From Hyposmocoma kahamanoa (taxonomy: Eukaryota > Arthropoda > Insecta > Lepidoptera > Cosmopterigidae), in assembly GCF_003589595.1 (NCBI RefSeq), contig NW_020653713.1, positions 356,033-420,032 on the forward strand: a stretch of DNA of 64,000 nt, in the 5' to 3' direction. The translations under genes and the position numbers were made by a program. Position 1 is the first letter of the stretch. Each line of letters opens with the position of its first letter. The notes beneath the pieces were generated by a model. It saw only the letters and a list, made by a program, of their open reading frames with translations, was not told where the DNA came from and did no database searches. Positions 46,868 to 59,700 of the stretch are shown piece by piece.

Positions 46868-47315
46868 ATATAAGTAATAATTTTAATTTGAATAAAATAA
46901 AATGGAAGATGTCGAAGTTCAAATTTCCCAGTACTTGCAGTGGGCAATTTCGGGGTATTTGTTTTACTTATTTATTTATTGCATAAAATTACACAGCACT
47001 GTGACACTCCATAGGCGAGGACCCGAGCGACGCCTCCGGAACGACGGCCGCTCGCTGCGCCCGCGCCGGCGCGCGGGAGGTGCGCGTCGGCAACGTCGCT
47101 CCGGGCGCGCCCGGGGAAGGGCCAGCCCCGCGTCGGAGGCCGGCGCGGGTTCGCGCCAAACGATATGTAACGAAATGTTGAAATGTTAAGACACTAACTC
47201 TAGGAGAATTTCTCGGAAGCGCGAGCGCCACGGCACGAGTCCGGGCCCTCGAATGAGAGTGCCGGCATCGGGCGAAAGACCCGTCGCGGCACGAAGCGAG
47301 GGCTCGCGTTCGCGG

Positions 47316-50300
47316 TCACAGGTAGTGCAGGGCGGAGTGGTTGCGGACGAACTCGTGCAGGAAGGCGGCGGACAGCAGCGGCGCGGGCGCGGCCAGCGGC
47401 TGCGCGTGCGTCCAGCGCGCCACCAGCGCCTGCACGGGCGCGGGCGCGTCGCGCGCCGCCAGGTGGCCCGCGCCGCGCACCAGCACCTCGCTGAGGCGGC
47501 CGCCGGCGCGCGCGTACCTGCGGGCGGTCGGCGACAGCTGCGGGCTGCTGCAGCGCCCTCGCCGCGCGGCACTCACCCCGCCAGGCGCTCGCCGCACAGC
47601 ACCGGCCGCCGCTCGGCCAGCGCGAAGGCGCGCGCCTCGCGCCAGCGCCACGCGCGGTAGCTCTCCGACGTCAGCGCGCACGGCAGCATCTGGTCCAGCT
47701 GGCCGCTGGGGAAACGCTCGCTTGTCGGTCAGGGCCGCGGAGCCGAAACGTCGTCGGTCGGCGGTTGCGAGAAAAACGCTCACCAGTAAAGCAGCACCCG
47801 GTACTTGTCCAGCAGCTCCTCGTACAGCGGCTTGGCGCTGCTCAAAAAGTCCGCGTTCAGTTTGCTATTAACGGTCATATTCACGAAACCGAACTTTATG
47901 TCTCCCACGTGCAGCGCCCTTTTGACTTCGGTCGTGTTGAGGAACCGCACGTATCGACCGATCGGGATTTCGTCTTGCAGAAAGTTGTATACGTGCTTCT
48001 GGTGCGTCAGAATCATAAGAACGGTCACTAGGTCGATCCATTTCTAGAATTGAAATCATCCTATATTATTATTTATTACAAACGAGAACTATTATGAAGC
48101 GAATCCTCGAAGCGGGCCGAGCGAATTTAGTTAGTTCCAAATTTTTGAATACTGCAAATATGCTGAGTATAACTATAGGAAGTGTGATAATAAGTTTCGT
48201 CGGAATTCCTATAATGTTCGGCACTATGTGCTCCGCGTCAGATCGTACAGATTTTCAATTTCTACTTGGCTTTATTTGTAAGTCAATGTTGACTTCATAT
48301 TATTTCGCTAAGATTAAACTAAAAACAACAAGTAAAGTTACTCTTTGGCAACACAATAAACTAAATAATATCCGAAAAAAAGACGCATCGCGTTTATTTC
48401 GGCAAACCGCATTAAAGTTATGCACGAATCTATTTAATATGGTTCAAATTCTAATCTCAGACGCAGTCAAACAAAAAAATATGAACTCACAGTTTTCGCA
48501 GCAGCACTGTTATTAGCAGCGATGTCATTCTGGAAGGCCGTGAGCAGCGGCTTCACTATTTCGATCTGGTCGGCCTGAAGCAGTCCGAAGTAGTAGTACG
48601 GCGTCAGCATCTGCGTTATCATCGCCGGCTCGACGTACCCGTTGCCCACCAGCACACCCTGAAGCGTACTTATACGAAGTTATCAACGAAATGAAAGCCT
48701 ACACAATAGCAAAAAACAATATAAATATTGGAAATGAAACTATTTTTCCCCAGTCAACCGTGACTATGGGACCTGTAAAGGGCCCGAAACGTTGGTTGTT
48801 TGAAAAAACAAGTATACGCGGTTTAAATCCGGAAAAATAGTTTCCTTTTTCCTATGTGTAACAATCGCGAAAACCTAAGAACTCGAAATATAAATATTTA
48901 TACATAATAAAAAACAAAATATTCAGGAAAAAAGTAAAACAATGTTATAGGTGATGTGGTATAGTACATTACACACCTGTAGATTGATATTCCCATCTTG
49001 ATCGGTGAGGTGTCGATGTATCATTGTAGCAAGAGCCGGCGCGTACTTGCCGGCGTACGACTCGCCGGCCACGAAGAGCGGCGCCCCGCGCAGCTCGGGG
49101 AACATCTGTAGGAACTGCCGGACCACCTCGTACAGATGCGCCGAGTACTATTATGAAAAAAAAACAAAAGCAAACTCAACATCAAAAATCATTTATTCCA
49201 CAAGTAAAATAAATTTACAGTTGATAACGTCATTTTTATGAAACCAAGTGACGGGATGAACAAGTCGCGCACCTGGTGGTAAGTGACACTCCTATCCATA
49301 ACGCTTACAGTGCCATTCAAACATAAAAAATTAAGATCTGAGGGTCACTGCCTCTACGCCCGTCACCCTGAAACATAAGTCAACAAGTCCCATGTGCCTG
49401 TAACTTCACCAGCACCCTTTCCCTTCAAAACCCAAGAACACAGTAATGCTGACATTACCGCTTGGCGGCAAAAATAGGTAAGATGCAGTACTTACCTGGA
49501 TGCACTCTTTTACAAGGAGCCCTACTACCTACTTCTAAAAGCTACTGCTCATTCACTGTGCTGACTTCATAATGCATTTATTCATTATTTCATGTAGATT
49601 AACAAAGACGTTGCATACATACTTCCCAGAGAAGAACGAGAAAGATACTCTAGGGGTTGCTCTTTTTAAATAAACTTAAATGCTGTAATACAATTTGAAT
49701 CAAATTTGTGTGGAATCTAGAGTCCATGTCATGTCGTCATTCTTCATCTTTATCCGGGCCCTGTTCTGCATAAATGAGTTAACCCACAAAATGACAGTTT
49801 CGAGATATTGAGCATTAAAGATTTTTGGCAACTATTTGTCATTTTTACAGGACAATTATATATCAAAAGAATTGTAATTAAGTAAGCGTTACGATCAGTT
49901 TATTATTTTTTTAAGTTAACAAATTTATGGTTAGTAATTAAATGAAAATGGTTTATGCAAAGTTCGATACATCAACAAAATTATTACAAAATTAATTAGC
50001 AAACACATTTTTGCTAAATACGGAAAAGTACGTATAAAGTGTCACTTAATCGTTGAAAACACTGAGAAATCACATTTTCATAGTGATCATGTATTCAACC
50101 AAGTAACAGTAGTTTTATTTTTGTCAGTCAACGTGTTTTGTTTTCAATAATCAAAAGCCCTTCTTCTTTGACCAGTAACAATCGGGGGTGTACAAAAGGA
50201 GCCTCGTAACGACGTAACATTCCTTACATTTACGAGATTTAATCGAGACATGTGCGTCGAGGGTCTACCTCTTCCCACGTTTAAATCTGTAACATCCGTC

Positions 50301-53300
50301 CTTTCTACTTGACCACATAATCTTTCACTACACGACGCTCTCTTATTACTTTTTCGTGGTGGCGCGGCTGCAGCGGTTCTATAAACGCCTAATTTGAAGA
50401 CGCATTAACAGAGCACATACTACTCAAAGCTCTTATACTAAATAGCATTTACCCTAATTTCATACGTCATCTATCACACCGAATACTCGCCGAATACCGT
50501 ACATCAAGGTTGGTACCCGCACTTTCTTGACACGTTTTGGCTAGCCATAAAGGCATACAGAGCTCCATTTACCTGTTTTCGACTATTACTTTCCGTTCAA
50601 TATCATCACACTAACCATCTCTTATTAATATAGCCGCGATCGTGGTGCTGGTGAGCTGCTTGTGTATCTCACGCACCAATGAGCAGCTGCCATCGAGTGC
50701 GAGAGGGAAGCAATGGTCGCGAGCTGAGACATCGCTAAGGTTCTTAATCGGCTCTGGCACAAGGCACTTCTATCGAAGCTACCATCTTACGGGCTTCCAA
50801 AAGGGATGTGCACTTGGATCGCTAGCTTTCCGTCTGAGCGGAGCTTAAAAGTCGCTGTGGACGGATTGTGCTCGGACACCATGCTCATTAACGCCGACGT
50901 TCCGCAAGGATCTGTGCTATCGCCAACCTTGTTGATCCTGCATATCAATGATATGTTATTAACTAGTAACATTCATTGGTATACGGATGACTGTACCAGT
51001 GATGCCTCTTATATAGGTCGCACAAACATATACCAGCAAGTGAAACAAAATAGATTACAACTTGTGTCCAAAATCGAGACTGCTTTGGAGCAGGTCTCAG
51101 AATGGGGCCGACAGAATCTTGTCAAATTTAACTCCGCAAAGACACGCGTTCACCGCTAAAAAAATACCCATTTGTAATAGCCCCTAAGTTCCAGAACACT
51201 TTTACCCTTTTCTCCTTACCATTTCTAAGAGTATTGGGATACTGAGACTCGACATCACGAACGAAGTCCAGTTCCGGGGTCATTCGGACAGCAAAGCCAA
51301 ACTAACTTCCAAAAAGCTCGGAGTGCTCAATAGAGCGAAGCAGTATTTCTCACCAGGTCACCGACTTTTGTTGTATAAAACACAAGTACGGCCCCATATG
51401 GAAAATTGCTCGCATCTCTTGGCAGGAGCTCCCAAATATCAGACTGACCCACTTGACTCCATCCAACGTAGGGCTGTTCGTATTGTCGATGGTCACAAAC
51501 TCGCAGACGGTATGAAGCCCCTTAATCTATAGAGAGATGGCTCTCTGTGCGTGTTTTGCTGTCTTTACAATGGGGAGTGCTCTAAGGAACTTTTCGAACT
51601 AGTGCCACCGTCTCGTTTCCATAATCACACCTCTCGCCAAAGGAGTAGAGCCCATACCCACATCTTAGATGCCTGGCATCTCGTTCGTTTCTTCCTCGAA
51701 CCTGCAAAGTGTGGAATGATCTTCTTCCTGATGTATTTTCTTTGCGCTATGACATAGGGTTCTTCAAAAAGCGTGTTTACAGGGCTCTCAAAGGCTGGCA
51801 ATCTCATCTCATCTGATGTTGCAAATGTCCTTGGGCGACAATGACCACTTCCCATCAAGTGGATCGTCTGCTAGTTTGCCTTCTTCTTTACATAAAAAAC
51901 AATATATATACTACCCAGCCAACTACACAAATTCTTTCACCTTTTGTACCCTCTCGCTACCAATCTTGTCCCCATTTTTCCACTTTTATCCCTTTCAATT
52001 ACCATCACCTTCGTCATACTCACATCAAATCAAATCATCAAATCATTTATTTCTATGTGATACACAGGTTATAAAGTTGTTACAAGAATGAATTTTGAAT
52101 CACTGTGATCCGCTTTATAGCATACAAAGTTTTCTTAGTTTTAGTAATTCTCGTGCAATAATTTGTCACATTCGCCTTCATTCCTTTTCTTTCAGATTGA
52201 AATAAACAAATTAAGCTTCAGTTTTCGCAATAAATATCTTGAAAGGTGCGCCATTAGCCAAATTCTTATTTTGACAGTAAAAGGATTATTCTCATCGCCA
52301 AATCCTCAGTTTCAGAATCTATATCATTTTCCGGTCTGTCCATATCATCGACAAAATTTAAAGTATTTACATTTTTCAAACAAGTTGATGTGTTAAGCGT
52401 ACTTAAACTAAATTCTTTCTAACCACATTGAAAACATATGTTGTAATTCGCATTTATGGTTTAACCAGACATAACACATTTTTGCGAAATTCACCTATGA
52501 GACGAATCAGATTTTATGAAAACAATTTTTTGATTTAACAATTACTACGATTTATTTTTTAATATTACTGAAAAGAATATTAAACTTTACATTACAAGGT
52601 ATAAGACTGCATTCGTAACTCATTTTACGATTGTCTGTGGGTTAACACATTTATGCAGAACACTGCCCATCGAAGTCAAGTCAAGTCGTATTGGAACATT
52701 GAAGATTATGACAATTGTACGGATAACGGCACATCAGACTACACATTTTTGTTCGAAAATCGCCTCCAGTGCAACTGAACCAGATACACGTCCATGTGTA
52801 GCTTGATGTGCTGGCGTGTGAACCTAAGTTTTAAAATATATGCTCTGGGATCTTATTATAAAAACGTATATAAGTAATTCCCCATAAAAGAATCGTTTAC
52901 CTTAGTTACACGAAATCGTGGTACCATTACCATTAGTTTGGACTTAGTTCTAAGGTTAGTATTATGAATATCTCCTTTCCTTATTAAATTATGTATACTT
53001 TTATGGCTTACAAAATATTTGAGTAAATTTATTATAATTACTGTAAGACCACAATCGTGATACCAATCTCCTTAAACTTTTCTCTGAGAGAAACCCGAGA
53101 ACCTAAAGGGTTACACAGAACGACTCGCTCGTATTTGCGAACCAAATATGGTCTGTATATCTACCAATCTGCTAATAATGACAAGTGTACAAAATATAAT
53201 ACAAAAAGAGAATGATAATAAAATATTAAGTAGGAGATTCCGTGCTAGAGGTACTATGATCTTCTAACTCAACATTCTATTCCCATTTGGGATCTTCGAC

Positions 53301-54855
53301 TCGGCGCGTGGCTTACGTGCACTTGAAACTAACCACTAATACGATTAATTTGTCTTTTCGTAATATGAACTATGTGAACTAATTTATAAACATGATCCTG
53401 TTGATGTTTTTTTTGGGATAAAAGGTAAACATCGCTTGATATTCAGTTAGAACAATTATTGGCACCACGGAAATCTCATATCGAAATCGGTCTAAGCAAC
53501 ATGGGTGGATAGCATTCAAAGTGGTAAACTATTAAGAAGTCAGCACTGTTTCCATGTCGGTGACGTATCCGTCTTCGTGGCTGGTGAAGCTGAAGCCTGT
53601 GCCGACCGGATTGTCGATGAACAGCAGCGAGTGGTTGCGGAGCCACGTGTACGGGTTGCCTGGGAAATATTGTTGTTTTGTAGTCTCGTGTATTTGTATT
53701 AGTAATATTTTGTTCTTAATTAGAGAATATCTGTGTGTAGCAGTGGAACGTACATATTTGGGTTGATATTTTTACGCCATCGTTCAAAGAACAGAGTGCC
53801 AATATTGTTTTCTTTATCTTTTTAAAGCGTTATCAAAGCAAGCAAGCAGCAAATAATATATAGAAGTAGGTAAGTAAACAAGGGAAGGTCAACAGACTAC
53901 TTACGTCTCAAACGTCCTTGTGAGTCAGCAAAAAACGGTCCTATCTCGTCGAACAATCCTGTCATACTCGACGCTCCAGGCCCTCCTTGCAACCAAATAA
54001 GCCACGGCGTTTCGTTCACCGGCTTCATCTCCACGGGGAAATACCAGAAGAAAATATTCGAGTTGTACGTTTCATTCACGGTTATAAACCCTGAATAGCT
54101 TTCCATTCCCATGAAAATTTCTGGATTGACTCTACTAGCATTACGCGCGTCTAATGTGCGATTTTCTTTCAAATACGGAGTCAGTATTAACGCCGTGCCG
54201 TTATCTGCTTTCGCTTCAGGTACACAAGGTTCGCTCTCTTTAGAATCTATTGTATTGTCTGTTATTTCTGAACCGTTTCCGCATTGTACTAAATCGATCG
54301 TGGTCATAATAACATTCAAGAAGTCCGTTTGGTTTGCAGGCACCTCCGTGGTACGGACAGGTAAATCTATATGAATTTGTTCGTCAGAATTCGATTTTAC
54401 ATCGCTAATAGCATTGGTCACAACGTCTGTCACATTATCGCTCGCGATTCTTCCATTGGCACTGAGACACGTCAAATAAACATTCAATTAATTTCATTAT
54501 TTCTATACATGAAAATTGTTATAATATGAAAAACAAATACCTTGGAACATGAAAGGCTTTACAGGAAATGAAAGGCGATCTAAATAAATGTTCGACGGGA
54601 AAATGTTTATTTGCCAAGTCAAGTTCAAAAGTATCACCAACGAGGTAAGAAACACTCCATGGAGTTTCAAAACCATAGTGATGAACATATAGTGATGGCT
54701 AGAAGAGAATGATGTAATAGATAGAAACTTTAAAATTAATAAGTGAATAGTCTTTTGTTGAAATGAGAGTCTAGTTAGGCAATAAAATAATTTACAAAGA
54801 CATACCTGACTACCATTAGTAGCAGGAGAGGTAGTAGAATTATCACAGCTTTCAT
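47316..54855 (-). CDS. serine carboxypeptidase SCP-D (S10) with long N-terminal region
   Basis: Complete eight-exon gene, 549 residues. Exons: 54806-54855, 53905-54461, 53547-53659, 48977-49147, 48491-48658, 47784-48043, 47577-47705, 47316-47517. The signal peptide is MKAVIILLPLLLLMVV. Then comes about 110 residues with repeated N-glycosylation sites (NVT, NQT, NGS, NGT), before LILTPYLKENR where the usual domain starts. Family motifs: FWYFPVEMKPVNETPW, GGPGAS at 176-181, FIDNPVGTGFSF, Ser270 in VAGESYAGK, LVGNGYVEP, KRALHVGD, Asp444 in CGQLDQM, His501 in RGAGHLAARDAP. The post-His loop LAARDAP departs from the usual VPxDxP. The 59-bp last intron and last two exons are extremely GC-rich. Intron 3 (4.4 kb) holds a nested transposon and has a weak GTGCTG donor. 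Confidence 0.9.
48738..48845 (-). repeat. dispersed repeat R3, copy in SCP-D intron 4
   Basis: Inverted relative to 9979-10076: CCGTGACTATGGGACCTGTA, AAGGGCCCGAAACGTTGGTT, then GGTTTAAATCCGGAAAAAT. Confidence 0.85.
49243..49545 (-). repeat. dispersed repeat family S2, copy 3
   Basis: Longest minus copy, from AAGTGACGGGATGAACAAG to TTTTACAAGGAGCCCTACTA. It starts about 95 bp upstream of SCP-D exon 4. Confidence 0.85.
49756..52668. mobile_element. 2.9-kb element with 33-bp terminal inverted repeats
   Basis: Left end 49756-49788 and right end 52636-52668 are inverted copies (shared core TGTTCTGCATAAATG, then GTTAACCCACA) with few mismatches. The interior carries no transposase but hosts a LINE fragment. 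Wholly inside SCP-D intron 3. Confidence 0.7.
50642..51800 (+). pseudogene. decayed LINE ORF2 inside the TIR element
   Basis: Frames broken by indels read LPSYGLPKGMCTWIASF, RSLKVAVDG, VPQGSVLSPTLLILHINDM, then WYTDD in place of the catalytic YADD, and EWGRQNLVKFNSAKT. After that come KKLGVLNRAKQYFSPGHRLL, YKTQVRPHMENCSHL, LDSIQRRAVRIVDGH and YNGECSKELFELVPPSRF. Same LINE type as 40172-40990. Opposite in orientation to SCP-D. Confidence 0.8.
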
Positions 54856-56705
54856 TTTCACTGGCACTAATTTTGTACATACGTTAGGTAAATAAATAAG
54901 TGATTTTTGTAATCGATAATCACAATTATTCATTCACTTCGAAGTAGTACGCGACGAATGCGAATCATCCAGAACATGTGAGCACGTTTATCGATTGAAC
55001 CCTTTGAACTTAGTTAAATAAAACACGACACGTTCCATTGAGATTACTTATAATAAGGGACCTTGGGAATAGTTAGCAGAACATCTTTTCGTTATAAACG
55101 AGTATTCTTATTCAATTATTACAACAGTTAACAAAAAATCCCGCTATTATACTTGTAATAAATTTAAAAGTTTTATTAGATGCTAAAACTGGCTGTCATC
55201 GAGTACTTAATAACAAAAAAATATTGCATGGTTCTTAGATTAAGCGTTTAAAGAACAGTGTTGTGTGAAGACGTCGTGGACTGATGACTCCATGTTCAAG
55301 CGTAGCATCCAGAGCACAGCAGAGGCTATGAATGAACACTATTTCACGATACCCAAATTTGCTTTACATCGGTACAGTGTCCGGTGGCAGTGAAACCGGC
55401 GCAAACGCTTGCACGAAGTCGTTTACATTACCCCAATTAGCCGCGCGTATGGTAACTACTAGAATAAAAAATACGTACGTGTCATGCAAAAAAGTATGGT
55501 GATCACATATGTTGGCACTACAGATAAACTTAAAAAACCCGTGGTGCTGACACGGGAGATGCGGCAAACCGGCGGGAGACCAGTAGCATAAAAAATTAGC
55601 AACCGATTGATTCCGTGGCGCGTCAGCGCTGTACTAGCATAAAAAATAATTGTACGATCCCAATGTTGTACAAGCATTAGCTAGCCCCGGGACTGGGACT
55701 AGTCACTGTATTGATGTAAATGAACTAAGGAGCCACGATTACAGGTTATGTCTTTCATTAGTACGTCAAGTTCATCAACAGCTAGTTTCTTTACGAAATT
55801 TTGGACCACTAACTACAATTCTAGGTACTATAGACCGGGGTCCGGTTCCCCGCTGGGGAGGATTATTTTTACAGCTAACGTTTCATTTTAGTTGAATAGA
55901 GTATAGCATGCAATGATGGTAATTATATACTGTATCCAAATGTGTCAAATGTCAATCCCAAAAAAGTCCCAAATCAAATCGTTTTCTCAAAGATTTTCCT
56001 TCGTGTTTATACATCAAAACTGTCATATTACACTGTATAGTATGAACCGTATGCACCTGTTTTGCGATTGGATGTGGGAACAATGGTGGAATTATTTTAG
56101 TTTTATATATTTCCGGTTGCTGAGCAATATGACAAATTGTCGCAATGAAGACAATGTCCGCGACAATTTTTATAACGTTACAGCACATAATGATAATACT
56201 TGTATTTAAACGTCACGTACATTGTATTGAAAACAGTCAGAATAAAAACTGCCCAACTTCCATGGTATGATATATACATATATACAAAGCATTTGTAAAA
56301 GATTCCTCACCTAATTTTTTACAAAATACCAAGATATAAATCAGATGATAACTTAGTTATATCAGATGTAGACAAGAATCAACGTTCTTCGAATCATCAT
56401 TTCCGGTTATGTACTCGATGACAAGAATAGACACGTACTGTCTAGGTATTTTACAGAAAGGCTTACTTTGAACACTTTCGGTAACGTACATAATCTTGTA
56501 GCTATTATACAAATCGTTTTGCAATTGTAATGACGCTGCATTCGAAAAATAAAAACGAGGAGATACAAAACCGACCCACTTTCTATATTACGTTGCTTAC
56601 ATTGTACTCGTAAAACCCACATAATGCTGATTAAAAAAAATTGACTAGGTTATTCAGTAAGCTAAATAAGTGTACTTATCTGTTAAATTAAAATCAAGAA
56701 AATGT
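54856..56705. other. interval between SCP-D and the Myb/SANT gene
   Basis: Promoter side of SCP-D and 3' side of the Myb/SANT gene. It contains one copy of repeat R5. No other gene seen. Confidence 0.4.
55918..56024 (+). repeat. repeat R5, copy 1
   Basis: Shares ATCCAAATGTGTCAAATGTC and AAATCAAATCGTTTTCTCAA with 57401-57540. Confidence 0.8.
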
Positions 56706-59700
56706 TTATGACACGTTGACCCTGTTATTGAACAAGACGTCTCTGATGTGCGTCATGACGTCGGCTATTCGAGTTAACTCTGAAGCGATGGTGTGCATCG
56801 TCTCTGTCATTCTTTTGGAGTTCTCCACCTTCTCTTTTTCGAGTCGGATCAGCTCAGCGACCTCTTCGTCCTGGTCTGAAAGCAAAAGATTGCAATGAGG
56901 AGTCGAATACGCCGAGATCGTAAATGCATGCTTGTTAACCCCCACCAGAATCAGCAGCCTCGCCGGCGCTGGCCCGCAGCCGCTGGGCCCGTCCCGGAGC
57001 AGCGCCGGGCGCGCTGCCCGCCGGCTGCGGCGCCTCGGGCTCGCGTCGGCGCTTGCGGCCCCTCGGCGGCGGCTTTGCCTCCGCTGCCGAACGAGCGCAA
57101 GTGAACATGGTTGTTCGGGTACTTGAGGCCGCGGTGCAGTCTTTTCAACAAGGGTCATAATGGGTTTTACAATAAACTTGAACATTTTGCATTTGAAAAA
57201 AAATGACAGTTTACAATTACAAATTTTATAGTTTACTAATTTTAGCCCTGAGTATTGATAGAAGGTTCTAAGTGATAATTGTCTTGACAAACGTGGCTGG
57301 ATAGTTATCTTGATATTTATAAAATTAATTGGAACATTAAAATGCTGCCGCTGCAAACTTCCTTTATTTATTTTTTTCCACCTCGAAGGCGCAAACACAT
57401 GGTGTGTATTATATCCAAATGTGTCAAATGTCAATCCTAAAAAAGTCACAAATCAAATCGTTTTCTCAAATAATTTCCTTCGTGTTTATTTTATTTTTTT
57501 CCATCCTCTAAGGTGTACGTACATACATCAAAACTGTCCCTGACCCAAGCTAATAATTTCGAGGCCGTTTCCTCATGCTCCTACTGAGTGGTCATTTACT
57601 CAATGTATGTCATTTATAAATAAAACTCAAAGAGATAAAGGTATACATCTGCGGAAGGTTATCGTATCAATATCCTATAATTATCATGATAATTAACAAA
57701 TAATTAACAAATAAAATAAACACCTTGATAATTTCGAGACCTGGCTTGAAGCACTGCAGTCTTCCATGAGAATGTGCTTAAAAAACACGAGAGTCTATGG
57801 AAAGATTGAAGCGAAGCAAAGTCCGTATTGTCTGCCTACCCCATCGATGATAGAAAATATAAGTATAGTATCAAATAGATTTTTGTTTTTCAATGTAAAA
57901 TATTAATTTTATTAAAAATGAACGTGTTTTTTCTGGTCCAAATTAGGAAATTTCTTTGATGCAAACAAACCACCGATTTGGATGGTTTCGTCGGGCCACA
58001 GGCCCTACAGGCCTCACGGTTACGGCTGACTGAAATGAAAAAGTCATCCCACAAAGATTAATACATTATCAAAATGATCAAAACACATACTTTTACAGGA
58101 AAAATAAAAAACCTAAAACTTTAATAATTCCGCACCTGATTGATTTATTTCGAAAAATGTATGTCGAAAACGATGGAAATAAATAAAAATGTAATACGAA
58201 GTTTTAACCAAGAAGATTTTCAAGAAAATGTGAGAAAACCACATTATTTTTTTATTCTTATAAAATTTATTTAAATTTTGCACAAAAGTTTCAAAGAACT
58301 TTGCGCTATTTTTTGTGTAAAAACGATAAGAGACAGTGGAGCTCCTTGCGAAAGAGTTCGTCCAGGCAAGTACTGCCACCTTACCTTCTTCTGCCGCCAA
58401 GCAGTAATGTGAGAATTACTGCGTTGAGGTTTAGAACGGTAAGGGTGCTGGTGAAATTACAGGCACATGGGACTTGTTGACTTATGTCTCAGTGCCCCTC
58501 AGATCACCACCACCAGGCGCACGACTTGTTCGTCCCGTTATTTGGCATTATAAAAAAGACCGACAAACGTATCACACTAAAAATTTACAATCTTGTAAAT
58601 TTTAAAAGCGTAAAGGCTGTTACAGAAAATAATACTTTTACGTGCTTATTAAGACAATACCCAAACGTGAGATAAAATAAATACAAGAATAAACGTGCAA
58701 GGTACTTTTACAAAAACGCTCCATACGATTGTTAATTAAACCTAAAGAGGCTTACGCGTAACATAGGTGTGTTATTATATTAATGTTTTTCATTTCAAAA
58801 AAATTTAAGTTACAACAAAATAGATTACTTACCTTTTTGGTGTAAAAAAAATTTAGGAAGAGTAAGTAATAGAACAACATTATAGCCTGATAAAAAAATG
58901 GGCAAAAATATTGCTCGTTTATTCTAGGGGGACGTAGTTATACGAGTACGAAAAGGCAAATAATATATGGAAACGACGGCAGGGAACATACCGTAATACA
59001 GATTCACTGACGAACCACTTTCGTTGTTTTCATTCGCATCTGTTTCTTCTCCAATATCCTGAAATATCAACAATCTCATTAATGTGATTCTATCGAAAGT
59101 CAAATATAGTATGCAGCACGATTTCATTTCCTAGGAGTTTTTGTTTATGGAAAGTGCTGGACTAAATTGTTTCATCGAATCTCTAATACATCGACCTGAC
59201 ACTTACTTCCTCAGCAAGAGGATCCGACTTGATGACCACCGAATCCACTGCCCCGTCTCCAATTAAACCCAAGATGCAGTCCTCCATCGGCGAGAGAGGT
59301 ACGATGTTCTCAGGGGGCGGCAAGTGGTTGTCTTTGGCAGCTTTTAGCTCCAACGCCTTTCTTCGGACCCGGTATTTCCAGTCGCACCAGTACTGTGGAC
59401 ATTTTATTCAAAAGACTGAAAATAAATTAATAAAAAACTGCATGTTATTTTACTGCACGCTGCTTTATAAAATAAATTATTATACTTTCAAACACACTAT
59501 ATTTGAAACGCAAAAGGATTAGACTTTCCCTTCTTATTGTGAAGAAACACCCGACAATCAAACAAAGTTCGGGGATTGCTCGATTATAAGAAGAAAAAAT
59601 GAAATAAAAACTTTTACTCTTCCATAGCACTGGCCCTGGACAAAGTAGTTTTTTTACTTTTGAATCCATAAATGTTTAATTACATTATTTAAACTATAAA

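Larger units (their letters stand above)
45756..47315. other. interval between SCP-C and SCP-D
   Basis: Contains the SCP-C promoter side, a tRNA-like SINE head, a TA microsatellite and a very GC-rich block at 47010-47160 beyond the SCP-D stop codon. No gene recognised. Confidence 0.4.

Noticed and set aside
47253..47871. Long plus-strand ORFs over the SCP-D last exons
   Set aside because: They are antisense shadows of GC-rich carboxypeptidase exons with clear motifs on the minus strand.
54541..54698. Signal-peptide reading MVLKLHGVFLTSLVILLN as the SCP-D start
   Set aside because: It leaves the exon in phase 1, which does not fit exon 2; the ATG at 54855 fits and has a better signal peptide.
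56951..57151. Alternative minus frame of the GC-rich Myb/SANT exon
   Set aside because: Only the frame with PRGRKRRREPEAP fits the phases of the flanking exons.
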